This document shows positions 6,983 to 16,163 of a stretch of DNA of 64,000 bases, piece by piece. The DNA is taken from NCBI RefSeq assembly GCF_028748065.1, contig NZ_CP118166.1, positions 1,317,501 through 1,381,500 on the forward strand, given 5' to 3'. Position 1 is the stretch's first letter, and the number at the start of each line of letters is the position of its first letter. Origin of the DNA: Hyphococcus flavus. GTDB taxonomy: Bacteria; Pseudomonadota; Alphaproteobacteria; Caulobacterales; Parvularculaceae. A program made the translations under genes and the position numbers. The notes beneath the pieces are model-generated. The model made no database searches. It had not been told where the DNA came from and saw nothing but the letters and a program-made list of their open reading frames with translations.

Positions 6983-9724
6983 CTAGAGTTCGAGGTCGAC
7001 GCCGAAATAGAGCAGTGCGCCGCGCGGATCGTGTACCTTGGAGTCAAACCCGCCGTTGGTGGCGACAAAAGGCGCTGTCGTGCCAAAGAGGTTTCTGGCG
7101 CCAATGGTTACGGCCGCAAGCTTGTCGCGGTTCATGTACTCGTTGATGGCCAGACGGTATTGAACGTCGATGCGCGTATCAGAGTCGATCGTCGCAAGGC
7201 CATTCTGGTCATCAAGATAGCTGTCGATATGGCGCAGGAAGATATTCGCCGAGTGGGCGCCGTTGGTCCAGTTAAGGCCCGTGTTGAGCCTTAGCTGTGG
7301 TGATGACGTCCCGAAGTTGTTGAAATTGCGAACGCCCTCGCCATCAACCGCTCCGGCGATCGGATCGATCAGGTCGTAATTCAGCAAGTACGTACCCTGA
7401 ACAGTTGGGGTGAAGGTGCCGGCTGAACCTGTATCAACCGCCCAGCGCCAAGCGAAATCGAGGCCTGATGTTTTGACCTGGCTCGCGTTGACGTATTGCG
7501 TGTTGATCTGAACGACTGTGCCCGCTGGCGAGCGAACGATCGCGGCGCCCATCGGGTCTGCGTTTAGCAGCGCTTGCGGGTTTTGCGGCGTAATGACGTT
7601 TTCAAACTTGAAGTTGAAATAGTCGAGGGACATTTCCATGCCCTCAACCGGCAGCCAGGTGAAGCCGCCGTTAAACGCACGCGAGTCTTCCGGCAGGAGT
7701 GTGTTGCCAACGACTTGAGCGCCTTGTGAGCGAACTGCGACGAACGCCGTGGCGTTCCCGTTGGCTGGGTCAACGACCTGCTGAAGCGACGTGCCTTGTC
7801 CCAACTGCTGGAACACGGAAGGAGCGCGGAAAGAGGTCGAGTATGAGCCGCGCAAGGACAGATAATCCGTCGGGCGCAGCAACAGCGCAATTTTGGGGTC
7901 GGTAGTCGATCCGCCTTCGTCATCGCCATAACGCTCGTGACGTACGGCCGCCTGGACGTCAATCCAGTCCGCAATCGGGATGGCCACCTCGACGAAGCCG
8001 GCAAAAACGTCTTGTGACCCAGAATAGGGCTGTTCGCCGATCAGGAACGCAAAGCCGTCATTTGTAGAGATTTCATCGAAGTCGGCTTCAAGCTCGGACT
8101 TTCTGTACTGGCCGCCGACAGCAACACCCACCGCACCGGCCGGCATTTCGAACAGATCGAATGACGTATAGCCCTCCGCCACCTGCAGCGTTGATTGAAG
8201 GTCACGCGTTTGAAACTGAACGATATAGTCTTGAAGCGCTGCGGAGTTAGGGGCGACGCTAAGTGACGTAGAGAACGGATTGTAGAAAGTTCCCACAGCC
8301 GGGACAGAGTCGCCAAACGCTGTCAGGAACGGGTTAGCGGAAGTACAATCGGTCCCGCCTGTAAGCCCAGGAACCGCTGGCAGAGAATTAAAACCTGATA
8401 GACCGCATTGGAAACGATCAGTGACCGTATCTTCGGTCATGATCGTATAATTGTTCCGTGCGCGGGTATAAGAAATTTCCCAAGAGCCCGTGTCGCCATA
8501 TTCGCCGTTCAGACTTGCTGACGCGCGCCAGGTTTCGTTATCGGTAAAGTTCGGCGACACGTCGCCGCCAATGCCGATTGCGCGGCCGAAGAAAACAAGT
8601 GTCGGGTCGCCAGGGAAGAAGTTGAACGGGTTCGCTGCTGGTCCAAATGCAGCGCCAGGTACTACCGCGCTACCAAGCTGCAGGAACGGAAAGGTTGGTG
8701 AGTTGCCGCGAACGTCTTCGTTATCCGCGTAGCCGCCTTCAATATGGAATTCGACCGTGTCAGTGATTTCAAAACTGGCGCTCGCGAATGTCGATAGTCT
8801 CTTATTCTCCGTAACGAGATTATAGAACTCGCCAAAGTCAAAACCGCAAAGGCCGATGCCGCTTGACGGTGGTGGTGCTGTCGGGCTTGCCTGCAGAGGG
8901 AAGCCGCCCCCAGCAGCACAGCCTGGATCGAGTAGCGGCGTACCAGCGGGCACCATAGGTACCGGCATACCGTCAGCCGTGGTGAAAAAAGCGCCGGGAT
9001 TACCAAGAGCCGAGGTGTCGTTCGCGGGGACTGAAAGACGGCGCTCTGCAGTCGTGAGCGGCGTCGATTCAGAATAAGCGGCGGCGAACATGATGTTGCC
9101 GCGATCAAAATTATAGCCCGCCAGACCTTGAATCTGGAATTCGTTGTAGTCGCCCTGACTCTGGTGGCTGGTGTAGTTACCGGAGAGCGCGATGCCGTGA
9201 TAATCATCGCGCGTAATAAAGTTCACAACCCCGGCCACGGCATCAGAGCCATAAAGCGCCGAGGCGCCGTCTTTCAGGATTTCAACACGATCAACCGCAA
9301 TCAGCGGAACCAGCGAGGAGGTGTCAACAAACTGTACACCTTGGTTGGTTTGAGTAGCCGTGGTGACCTGACGTTTGCCATTCAGGATTACAAGTGTTGA
9401 ACCAAGGCCCAGGCCGCGGAGGTTGATGTTCGTCGTGCCTGTGGTGCCGGACTGGGTAAAAGCATCCGGGTTGTTTTCCGCACCAGAGTTGATGGTCAGG
9501 GTCTGGGTGATGTCGGCGATATTGTTCGCGCCGATATCCTCGATGTCGCCTGCGCCGACAGTTTCGAGCGGCGATGGCAGGTCAGCCTGAGACTTTCTTT
9601 TGATGAACGAGCCTGTGACGACAATCACGTCATCTGTATCGTCCTGCGCAAATGAAACTTGCGGGGCCGCAATTGCAGCGGCGAGAGCAATAGCGGATGC
9701 TCTAACGGCTAGGCCGTGTCTCAT
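6983..9724 (-). CDS. TonB-dependent outer-membrane receptor
   Basis: 913-residue outer-membrane transporter. The start at 9724 has GGGAGG six bases upstream and a signal peptide (SAIALAAAIAAPQVSFAQ). A TonB-box-like segment (DDVIVVTGSF) leads into a plug domain (PLETVGAGDIED; NINLRGLGLGSTLVILNGKRQ; EILKDGASALYGSDAVAGVVNF). A long beta-barrel follows, ending in an aromatic strand (LLYFGVDLEL). Plug features resemble the large Sphingomonad/Caulobacter-type receptors. The substrate cannot be read from sequence, and no sigma/anti-sigma pair, TonB system or catabolic genes adjoin it. The 263-base upstream region (9725-9987) must hold its promoter; I could not assign clear boxes. Confidence 0.93.
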   Translation of the reverse strand: MRHGLAVRASAIALAAAIAAPQVSFAQDDTDDVIVVTGSFIKRKSQADLPSPLETVGAGDIEDIGANNIADITQTLTINSGAENNPDAFTQSGTTGTTNINLRGLGLGSTLVILNGKRQVTTATQTNQGVQFVDTSSLVPLIAVDRVEILKDGASALYGSDAVAGVVNFITRDDYHGIALSGNYTSHQSQGDYNEFQIQGLAGYNFDRGNIMFAAAYSESTPLTTAERRLSVPANDTSALGNPGAFFTTADGMPVPMVPAGTPLLDPGCAAGGGFPLQASPTAPPPSSGIGLCGFDFGEFYNLVTENKRLSTFASASFEITDTVEFHIEGGYADNEDVRGNSPTFPFLQLGSAVVPGAAFGPAANPFNFFPGDPTLVFFGRAIGIGGDVSPNFTDNETWRASASLNGEYGDTGSWEISYTRARNNYTIMTEDTVTDRFQCGLSGFNSLPAVPGLTGGTDCTSANPFLTAFGDSVPAVGTFYNPFSTSLSVAPNSAALQDYIVQFQTRDLQSTLQVAEGYTSFDLFEMPAGAVGVAVGGQYRKSELEADFDEISTNDGFAFLIGEQPYSGSQDVFAGFVEVAIPIADWIDVQAAVRHERYGDDEGGSTTDPKIALLLRPTDYLSLRGSYSTSFRAPSVFQQLGQGTSLQQVVDPANGNATAFVAVRSQGAQVVGNTLLPEDSRAFNGGFTWLPVEGMEMSLDYFNFKFENVITPQNPQALLNADPMGAAIVRSPAGTVVQINTQYVNASQVKTSGLDFAWRWAVDTGSAGTFTPTVQGTYLLNYDLIDPIAGAVDGEGVRNFNNFGTSSPQLRLNTGLNWTNGAHSANIFLRHIDSYLDDQNGLATIDSDTRIDVQYRLAINEYMNRDKLAAVTIGARNLFGTTAPFVATNGGFDSKVHDPRGALLYFGVDLEL

Positions 9725-9987
9725 AGGTAACCTCCCTGTACGCGCCTGGGTCGGCCCAGGCGTCAAATCGTTTAATACTGCAATGATGAACGAGAACATC
9801 GGTCGCGCCAACTGGTCAGCGCAGCACAAATCACCAGAAAGAGATTACAGTGGCGCAATCAATGCTATCTGTTTGGCACTGTTGCGGATTTTCAACACAT
9901 TCCAAAACAGGGTCTGATCTGCAGTCCAGCCTTTTTAACGCGATGGATCACTGTTTCCGAATTTCGGGTACGGAGTCGCTGATATCG

Positions 9988-10740
9988 TCAGGGTCGGCGC
10001 AATTGCGCCGCCAGCTCGCCCATCGAAAACGGGAAAACGATCGTATTCGTCCGATCCCCAGCGATATCCTGTAGCGAATTGAGGTAGCGCAGCTCCATTG
10101 CGCCCGGGGACGTAGCAAGAACGCTCGCCGCCTCAGAGAGTTTCGCGGCAGCTTGGTATTCGCCTTCAGCCAGAATGACCTTTGAGCGTCTTTCCCGCTC
10201 AGCCTCGGCTTGCCGGGCGATGGCGCGGATCATCGACTGGTCGACGTCCACATGCTTGATTTCCACATTCGAAACCTTGATGCCCCAGGCTTCGGTCTGC
10301 AGGTCGAGGATCTCCTGAATGTCCTTGTTGAGCTTATCGCGTTCCTGCAGCATTTCATCGAGGTCGTGTTTGCCGAGTACGGACCGCAGCGTGGTTTGCG
10401 CAAGCTGGCTTGTCGCCGCCATGTAATTTTCAACCTGTACGACGGCGCGCACCGCATCGACCACGCGGTAATAGATCACGGCGTTCACTTTCACCGACAC
10501 GTTGTCCTGAGAGATCACATCTTGTGTGGGCACATCATGCACAAGTGTGCGCATATCAACCTTGCGCATGACCTGGATCACCGGGATCAGCAGGATCAGG
10601 CCGGGTCCGGCGGCTTTTTTGCCGACGCGGCCGAGCGTGAAAATCACCCCGCGCTCATATTCCTTGAGAACCTTGATGATGCTCGTCAAAAGCACAAACG
10701 CAAATACGATTATGGGAATAAAAAAGCCGATGCCACCCAT
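9988..10740 (-). CDS. Slipin (stomatin/SPFH-family) membrane protein
   Basis: 250-residue SPFH/band-7 protein: one N-terminal hydrophobic hairpin (residues 1-22), then the canonical slipin core (LKEYERGVIFTLGR; GPGLILLIPVI; VDMRT; LRSVLGKHDLDEML). A helical C-terminal region is rich in A and E (IARQAEAERERRSKVILAEGE). Slipins oligomerise in membranes and are paired with NfeD proteases/partners across bacteria and archaea. Here it is the last gene of a three-gene operon with the short and long NfeD genes. Confidence 0.93.
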   Translation of the reverse strand: MGGIGFFIPIIVFAFVLLTSIIKVLKEYERGVIFTLGRVGKKAAGPGLILLIPVIQVMRKVDMRTLVHDVPTQDVISQDNVSVKVNAVIYYRVVDAVRAVVQVENYMAATSQLAQTTLRSVLGKHDLDEMLQERDKLNKDIQEILDLQTEAWGIKVSNVEIKHVDVDQSMIRAIARQAEAERERRSKVILAEGEYQAAAKLSEAASVLATSPGAMELRYLNSLQDIAGDRTNTIVFPFSMGELAAQLRRP

Positions 10741-10777
10741 GAAGCTCTCCTTGATCTGAATTGCGCCAGAGTGTTTC

Positions 10778-11092
10778 TCAGGCGTTGTGTTTCCTTACCT
10801 TCAGCAATAATCCGTCTACGGCGCTTACTTTGACCTTATCGCCAGCGCTAAGCGCGTCTTTCGATGTCGCGCGCCATAACTCGCCGCCCGCAGAGACGTA
10901 GCCTTCTTCGCCGTTCCATTCCACCACTTCCGCGCGGTTGACGGCCATGACTTCGCCAACTCTGAAAGGTGTTTTCCATCGCATGAAGATAAGCCCGTAG
11001 AGCTTGGCAAGCGCGACGCCTCCGAATCCAATAAGGCCGGCAACCAGGAAAAACGTCATCGGGTTTGACGGCAGTCCGTCGATTTCGATCAT
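10778..11092 (-). CDS. Short NfeD-family membrane protein
   Basis: 104-residue protein with an N-terminal hydrophobic segment (MTFFLVAGLIGFGGVALAKL) and a C-terminal OB-fold of NfeD type (EGYVSAGGELWRATSK; VSAVDGLLLKV). It lacks the serine-protease domain, so it corresponds to the short NfeD type, usually a partner of slipins. It begins six bases after the long NfeD gene stops and precedes the slipin gene, so the three are almost certainly cotranscribed. Confidence 0.87.
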   Translation of the reverse strand: MIEIDGLPSNPMTFFLVAGLIGFGGVALAKLYGLIFMRWKTPFRVGEVMAVNRAEVVEWNGEEGYVSAGGELWRATSKDALSAGDKVKVSAVDGLLLKVRKHNA

Positions 11093-11098
11093 GCCGGT

Positions 11099-12622
11099 TT
11101 ACGCCTCTTTGGGTTGAAGCACGTCAAGCAAGCCGCCGGCCTTCGCCTGTTTGACGGTGACGATTAATCCGTCGACGCTGACGACGCGCACCTTGTCGCC
11201 GGGCGTGAGGGGCTTGTCGCATTTTGCGCGCCAGCGCTCGCCCTCAATGATCACCCAGCCTTCGTTGCCGCTCCATTCGTCCACAACGCCTTCGCGCCTG
11301 CGCACGGCGTCGCCGCCGATCAAGGGACCGTGACTGCGCGAGCCGACAATGGCGAAAAGGATAATCGCTAGGAAGCCGCCGGCGAGGGCGACAATGGTTC
11401 CAATAACGCTTGCCGATACCCTGAAGCCTTCCGGAAATACCACAAACAGGCCGAAGCCGAACACAATAAGCCCCGCGACACCCACAAGCCCGAATGTCGG
11501 CGTATAGGCCTCGATGAGGATCATGGCCGCGCCAACGCCCATGAGCGCGAGGCCGAGCCAGTTAAACGGCAGAACCTGAAACGCATAGAGCCCCATAATC
11601 AGGCAGAGGGCGCCGACAACACCGGGGAAGATCGATCCCGGGTTCCACATTTCGATGATAATGCCGGTGGTGGCGAGCGACATCAAAATCACTGCGACAT
11701 TCGGGTCGGCGATAAAGCTGAGTATTTTTTCAACCAACGTCGGCTCCACGCGCTCAAGCCGCACATTCTCCGTATCCAGCGTTTTTTCACCGGAGGCGAC
11801 CATCACGGTGCGGCCGTTCATTTGCTGCATCAAGTCGTCGATGTCGCTTGCTACGAGGTCAATGACGCCAAGCTCGAGCGCTTCATTTGCGGTGACGGAA
11901 ACGGCGTCGCGCACCGCGCTCTCGGCCCAGTCCGCATTGCGACCGCGTTCCTCGGCCAGCGCGCGAATATAAGCAACGGAATCGTTGATGATTTTCGCGC
12001 GTAAAGCGTCGTTGCTAGAGAGGGGTTCTGAAACGGTCCTGTCCTGGTCGCGGGTGCTTTCCGGCGCTGCTTCGCGAACGTCATCAGTTTCTTCCGCCTC
12101 GTCGCCGCCTTGCGACGGTTGCGGCTGGTCCGCTTCACGCAGGTCCTCATCTGAAAAGCCCGGATCGTTTTCGTCAAACGGGCTTTCTTCCGATGGCGCG
12201 CCGCCGACTTCGACAGGCGTCGCCGCGCCCGTGTTGGTCGCCGGCGCCATGGCGGAAACATGCGCCGAATACATGATATAAAGCCCGGCGCTGGCGGAGC
12301 GGGCGCCCTGCGGCGAAACAAAAGTCGCCACCGGAGTTTCCGACGCCAGAACGGACTTGATGATGGTTTTCATCGAATCCATCAGCCCGCCGGGCGTGTC
12401 GATTTCGATGATAATAATTTCTTTGCTGGCGGCGGACGCGGCTTCAATTTCGCGGGCGAGGTATTGCGCGGCTGGGGGCGTGACGGGCCCGTTCAGTGTG
12501 AGGATGACGCCTGATTTTCCGCCTGTGCTCTGCTGCTGCGCGAAAGCGGCGAGCCCAAACAAGGCGGCGCCCATGACGAGCATCCCTGCGAAAAAACGAA
12601 TTCGGAATTCGCGTGTAATCAT
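11099..12622 (-). CDS. Long NfeD-family membrane-bound ClpP-class serine protease
   Basis: 507 residues from the ATG at 12622, which has a GGGG-containing ribosome-binding site and a signal sequence. The N-terminal ClpP/crotonase-like protease domain shows the substrate groove EIDTPGGLMDSM and the catalytic Ser in GARSASAG. Four to five membrane segments and a C-terminal OB fold (NEGWVIIEGERWRAK; VVSVDGLIVTVKQA) follow. A catalytic Lys candidate lies in ALRAKIINDSVAYIRALAEERGRN. Between the Ser and Lys there is a roughly 60-residue acidic, low-complexity insertion (ESPFDENDPGFSDED to TRDQDRTV). Homologues such as PH1510 cleave stomatin tails; action on the adjacent slipin is inferred. Confidence 0.9.
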   Translation of the reverse strand: MITREFRIRFFAGMLVMGAALFGLAAFAQQQSTGGKSGVILTLNGPVTPPAAQYLAREIEAASAASKEIIIIEIDTPGGLMDSMKTIIKSVLASETPVATFVSPQGARSASAGLYIMYSAHVSAMAPATNTGAATPVEVGGAPSEESPFDENDPGFSDEDLREADQPQPSQGGDEAEETDDVREAAPESTRDQDRTVSEPLSSNDALRAKIINDSVAYIRALAEERGRNADWAESAVRDAVSVTANEALELGVIDLVASDIDDLMQQMNGRTVMVASGEKTLDTENVRLERVEPTLVEKILSFIADPNVAVILMSLATTGIIIEMWNPGSIFPGVVGALCLIMGLYAFQVLPFNWLGLALMGVGAAMILIEAYTPTFGLVGVAGLIVFGFGLFVVFPEGFRVSASVIGTIVALAGGFLAIILFAIVGSRSHGPLIGGDAVRRREGVVDEWSGNEGWVIIEGERWRAKCDKPLTPGDKVRVVSVDGLIVTVKQAKAGGLLDVLQPKEA

Positions 12623-12779
12623 GCTCTCGCCCCTTACCTTGCCTGACTTAAAGATAAGCCTCAATCGATGGGAATCAACGAGAGATTGCGGGATCGCTGC
12701 TGCGTTCGTGTTTTGACCGAACCATCGTGGCCCGCCTAAACCGATTAACGTCAGCGCCAACTAACGGTAAACGGAGAGC

Positions 12780-13157
12780 ATGATGCGGTACATTATCTAT
12801 TTCATCGCCGTATCTTACGCGTTTAACGGCCTGTTCATGCTGATTGAGCCGCGGCTCTGGTACGATACCATTCCCGGCGTGCCGATGCTCGGGCCCTACA
12901 ATACGCATTTTGTGCGCGATATCGGTATTCTTTACCTTGTCACCGCTGGCGGTTTTGTCTGGGGATTGCGGCCCGCGCAGAACAGCGTGCTTTTGTTCGC
13001 CTGCGTGTGGCCGGCGCTGCACGCGATTTATCATTTCAACATGTGGATCGGTCGGGGCTTTGCCATTGATGATGTCGCCGCCGTCAATGCTATCGCTATT
13101 CAGGCGCCTGCCTGGCTCGCGCTTTATGCAGCGTGGCGTCTTGGCAAGGCTCGCTAA
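12780..13157 (+). CDS. Small four-helix membrane protein, unknown function
   Basis: 125 residues, nearly all hydrophobic, with about four membrane segments and a conserved-looking loop PRLWYDTIPGVPMLGPYNTHFVRDIG. A GGAGAG ribosome-binding site directly precedes tandem ATG codons at 12780/12783. The gene is divergent from the NfeD operon, and its stop overlaps that of the convergent threonine ammonia-lyase gene by four bases. I do not recognise a characterised family and assign no function. Confidence 0.8.
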   Translation: MMRYIIYFIAVSYAFNGLFMLIEPRLWYDTIPGVPMLGPYNTHFVRDIGILYLVTAGGFVWGLRPAQNSVLLFACVWPALHAIYHFNMWIGRGFAIDDVAAVNAIAIQAPAWLALYAAWRLGKAR

Positions 13158-14374
13158 TAGGCGGCGATCTCTACTTCATAGCCTTCATCGCGCAGGTTCT
13201 TGAGGATACGGTCGAGATGATCCTGGCCTTGCGTGTCGATAGTAACGTCCATGCAGGTCATTTTCGCCGGCAGGTCGGAGTATGTGCGGTGGTGGCCGAC
13301 ATCGATGACATTGCCATCCTGATTGGCGATGATGGTCGCGACTTTCACAAGTTGTCCCGGCATGTCCAGCAATTGAACGCGCAGCCGCGCGAGGCGGCCC
13401 GAGCGTGCAAGGTCGCGCATCAGGATCATCGATAAAAGACGCGCATCGATATTTCCGCCGCACAGAACCAACCCGACGGTTTTGCTTTTATAACGTGATG
13501 GCTCGGCGAGAATGGCGGCGAGGCCCGCAGCGCCCGCCCCTTCAACTAGCAGTTTTTGCTCCATCATCAGCATGGAAAGCGCGCGCTCGAGAATGCGTTC
13601 GTCAACCAGCGTTATTTCGCGCACCAGATCGCGCACGATTTCGCGCGTTAACTGACCCGCTTCCTTAACGGCGATCCCTTCGGCCAGGGTGTTGCCGCCG
13701 GTGTCGCGCGCACCGCCGTCCAGCGCATTCGCCATGGACGGGAAAAGCGCCGCCTGAACGCCGATCACGTCAGTCTTTGGGCTCATGTCGTTTGCGGCCA
13801 GCGCCATGCCCGCCATCAAGCCGCCGCCGCCGATGGGAATGATCATGGCGTCGAAATCTGGTCCGTCCTCAATCATCTCGACAGCCACCGTCCCCTGACC
13901 GGCGATCACATCCGGGTCGTCAAACGGATGCACGAAAATCAGTCCACGTTCTTTTGTCAGCTCCGCCGTTTTTGCCTTGGCTTCGTCGAAGTCGTGGCCG
14001 AACAGAACAACTTCGGCGCCAAGCTCGCGCGTCTGACGGACTTTCACGTCCGGTGTCGTCACCGGCATGACGATGGTCGCCGGAACATCCAGCGATTGCG
14101 CATGCCGCGCCAGCCCTTGCGCGTGATTGCCGGCGGAAGCGGCGATGACGCCGCGCCCCCGCTCTTCGTCCGGCATGGTCAGCAATTTGTTGAGTGCGCC
14201 GCGTTCTTTAAACGCGCCGGTATATTGCAGGTTTTCAAGCTTAAGCCAGATATCGGCGCCCGTCAGCGCTGAAAGTTTGCGCGCATGCACCAGCGGCGTG
14301 CGTTTAATGCGGCCCGCAATCCGTTCGGCGGCGTCGCGAACGTCTTGTGCACTGGGCAGGCGGGGCGCATCCAT
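13154..14374 (-). CDS. ilvA: Threonine ammonia-lyase with ACT domain
   Basis: 406-residue PLP enzyme that deaminates threonine to 2-oxobutanoate. The PLP lysine is K56 in the motif TGAFKERGALN. SAGNHAQG binds the cofactor phosphate or substrate side, and a Gly-rich loop IGGGGLMAG follows. The C-terminal about 80 residues form a single ACT-type domain (VQLLDMPGQLVKVATIIANQ), which matches the approximately 400-residue threonine ammonia-lyase class rather than the 500-residue two-ACT biosynthetic form. It may serve isoleucine synthesis or threonine breakdown; the genome context does not decide. It stands alone. Confidence 0.92.
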   Translation of the reverse strand: MDAPRLPSAQDVRDAAERIAGRIKRTPLVHARKLSALTGADIWLKLENLQYTGAFKERGALNKLLTMPDEERGRGVIAASAGNHAQGLARHAQSLDVPATIVMPVTTPDVKVRQTRELGAEVVLFGHDFDEAKAKTAELTKERGLIFVHPFDDPDVIAGQGTVAVEMIEDGPDFDAMIIPIGGGGLMAGMALAANDMSPKTDVIGVQAALFPSMANALDGGARDTGGNTLAEGIAVKEAGQLTREIVRDLVREITLVDERILERALSMLMMEQKLLVEGAGAAGLAAILAEPSRYKSKTVGLVLCGGNIDARLLSMILMRDLARSGRLARLRVQLLDMPGQLVKVATIIANQDGNVIDVGHHRTYSDLPAKMTCMDVTIDTQGQDHLDRILKNLRDEGYEVEIAAY

Positions 14375-14475
14375 GGGTCTGTCCTCGGCTTTGTGTTAGA
14401 GCTGCGGGCGCGAGCGTTTTCGCTCCTGCAGCAAAACGCAAGCATTGGCGCAATTAGTCAAAAAGGTCCAGATTC

Positions 14476-15909
14476 GTGGCGGAAAATTATCAAGCGGCGC
14501 GTGATTTCGAGCATTTGGGCGATGAAAATGGCGCTCCACTCTACGACCCGGTCGAAGCGGCAGTCTTCCCGCAACATACGCTGCGCTACCGCAACCAGCG
14601 CTGGGCGGAGCGCGTCGGGCTCGACGGGTTGAGTGATGAAGAATGGATCGGCCATTTCAGCAAGTTCGCGCCGCTGCCGGACAATCTGAAAACGCCGCTC
14701 GCGCTTCGCTACCACGGCCATCAGTTCCGTACCTACAATCCCGATATTGGCGACGGGCGCGGATTTCTCTTCGCGCAATTGCGCGATGATCAGGGACGGT
14801 TGCTTGATCTTGGCACGAAGGGATCGGGGCAGACGCCGTACTCGCGCTTCGGCGACGGGCGGCTCACGCTCAAGGGCGGCGTGCGCGAAGTGCTGGCGAC
14901 GGAAATGCTCGAGGCGCTTGGCGTTTATACGTCAAAAACTTTCAGTCTGATTGAGACCGGCGAAGAGTTGCAGCGGCAGGACGAGCCGTCGCCAACGCGG
15001 TCATCGGTGCTTGTCAGGCTGTCCCATTCCCATGTCCGGTTCGGCGCCTTTCAACGGCTCGCCTACGAAAAAAACGAACAAGCGATTGGCGATCTCATCG
15101 ATTACTGCGTCGCGCATTTTTATCCCGAGCTTGCCGGGCTTGAAGGCGAAGAGAAAGCCATCGCTTTCTATAAAAGTGTTATTCAGCGTACGGCGCGTCT
15201 GGTCGCGCAATGGATGGCGGCGGGGTTCGTTCACGGTGTTCTCAACACCGATAATATGAACGTCACCGGTGAGAGTTTCGATTACGGGCCCTGGCGGTTC
15301 GCGCCGACGGCGGACCCCGGCTTCACTGCTGCTTATTTCGACCAGACCGGTCTATACGCCTTCGGGCGGCAAGGGGAGGCTTGCGCCTGGAACCTCGCAC
15401 AACTCGGCGGGGCGCTGGCGCATCACGCAAATGTCGACGCGCTCAACGAAGCCTTGCAGACGTTTTCCGACCACTACGAAACCGCCATGGCGGATGCGTA
15501 TTTTTACCGATTGGGCTTAGAGGGAACGGGGCCGGAAGATTTCGCATTTGTTGTCGATTTCCTCAAATGGATGACGGAAACTGGCGCGCCTTATGAGCAG
15601 GTGTTTTTCGACTGGTTCTGCGGCGGCGCTTCAACAGATCGGGCGTCGCAAAGCCCGGCTGGCGAACTTTATGAACAAGAAAAATTTGCTGACCTGAAAG
15701 CGAGATTGATGTCGCTATCCCCCGCAAAACCGGAGCGATTAGAACATCAATATTTTCAGGGCCGAAAACCCTGCACCATGTTAATCGATGAGGTCGAGGC
15801 TATCTGGGCGCTCATTGCCGAAAATGACGACTGGTCGCGATTTGAAGAAAAGCTCAAGGCCATTGCGCAGATGCGCGACGCCTATGGTTTCCCATCCTCC
15901 AAGTACTAA
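14476..15909 (+). CDS. selO: SelO/YdiU-family protein adenylyltransferase (pseudokinase AMPylase)
   Basis: 477-residue SelO homologue. Family members transfer AMP to Ser/Thr/Tyr of redox proteins. Visible features are the N-terminal ALRYHGHQF, the nucleotide loop LDLGTKGSGQTPYSR with downstream KGGVREVLATEML, and the catalytic segment HGVLNTDNMNVTGESFDYGPW. The start is GTG at 14476, with AGG ten bases upstream; no better ATG agrees with the alignment to MAENYQ. The C-terminus ends normally at SKY. It stands alone and is followed by a cloverleaf-type repeat. Confidence 0.93.
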   Translation: MAENYQAARDFEHLGDENGAPLYDPVEAAVFPQHTLRYRNQRWAERVGLDGLSDEEWIGHFSKFAPLPDNLKTPLALRYHGHQFRTYNPDIGDGRGFLFAQLRDDQGRLLDLGTKGSGQTPYSRFGDGRLTLKGGVREVLATEMLEALGVYTSKTFSLIETGEELQRQDEPSPTRSSVLVRLSHSHVRFGAFQRLAYEKNEQAIGDLIDYCVAHFYPELAGLEGEEKAIAFYKSVIQRTARLVAQWMAAGFVHGVLNTDNMNVTGESFDYGPWRFAPTADPGFTAAYFDQTGLYAFGRQGEACAWNLAQLGGALAHHANVDALNEALQTFSDHYETAMADAYFYRLGLEGTGPEDFAFVVDFLKWMTETGAPYEQVFFDWFCGGASTDRASQSPAGELYEQEKFADLKARLMSLSPAKPERLEHQYFQGRKPCTMLIDEVEAIWALIAENDDWSRFEEKLKAIAQMRDAYGFPSSKY

Positions 15910-15943
15910 GAGTCTAATTCAAAACTAAATTTAGCCTCGGATT

Positions 15944-16066
15944 GTCATGCCCGGACTTGTTCCGGGCATCCAGAGATGTCTGCATGTTGCTCAAAATTGC
16001 AGAAATAAAGCGCCATCTCTGGATTGCCGGGAGTTGATGGGTGGGAACCATCAACCTAGCAATGAC
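15944..16066. repeat. Cloverleaf-like palindromic repeat, copy A
   Basis: Closing arms GTCAT (15944-15948) and ATGAC (16062-16066) enclose three hairpins: TGCCCGG/CCGGGCA (15948-15968), CCAGAGATG/CATCTCTGG (15970-16022) and GTTGATGG/CCATCAAC (16033-16055). The architecture is shared with copies at 30312, 35765 and 57440. It lies after the selO stop and before the SIMPL gene. Confidence 0.75.
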
Positions 16067-16163
16067 ACAGGAGAGAATTGTGAGTTTTCGCTTGAGTTAT
16101 AAGTCCTTGTCAAAGCCATAGCCCTGCGCGACAGTCGCTTCGCAATATTCGCGGAGGGGCGAC

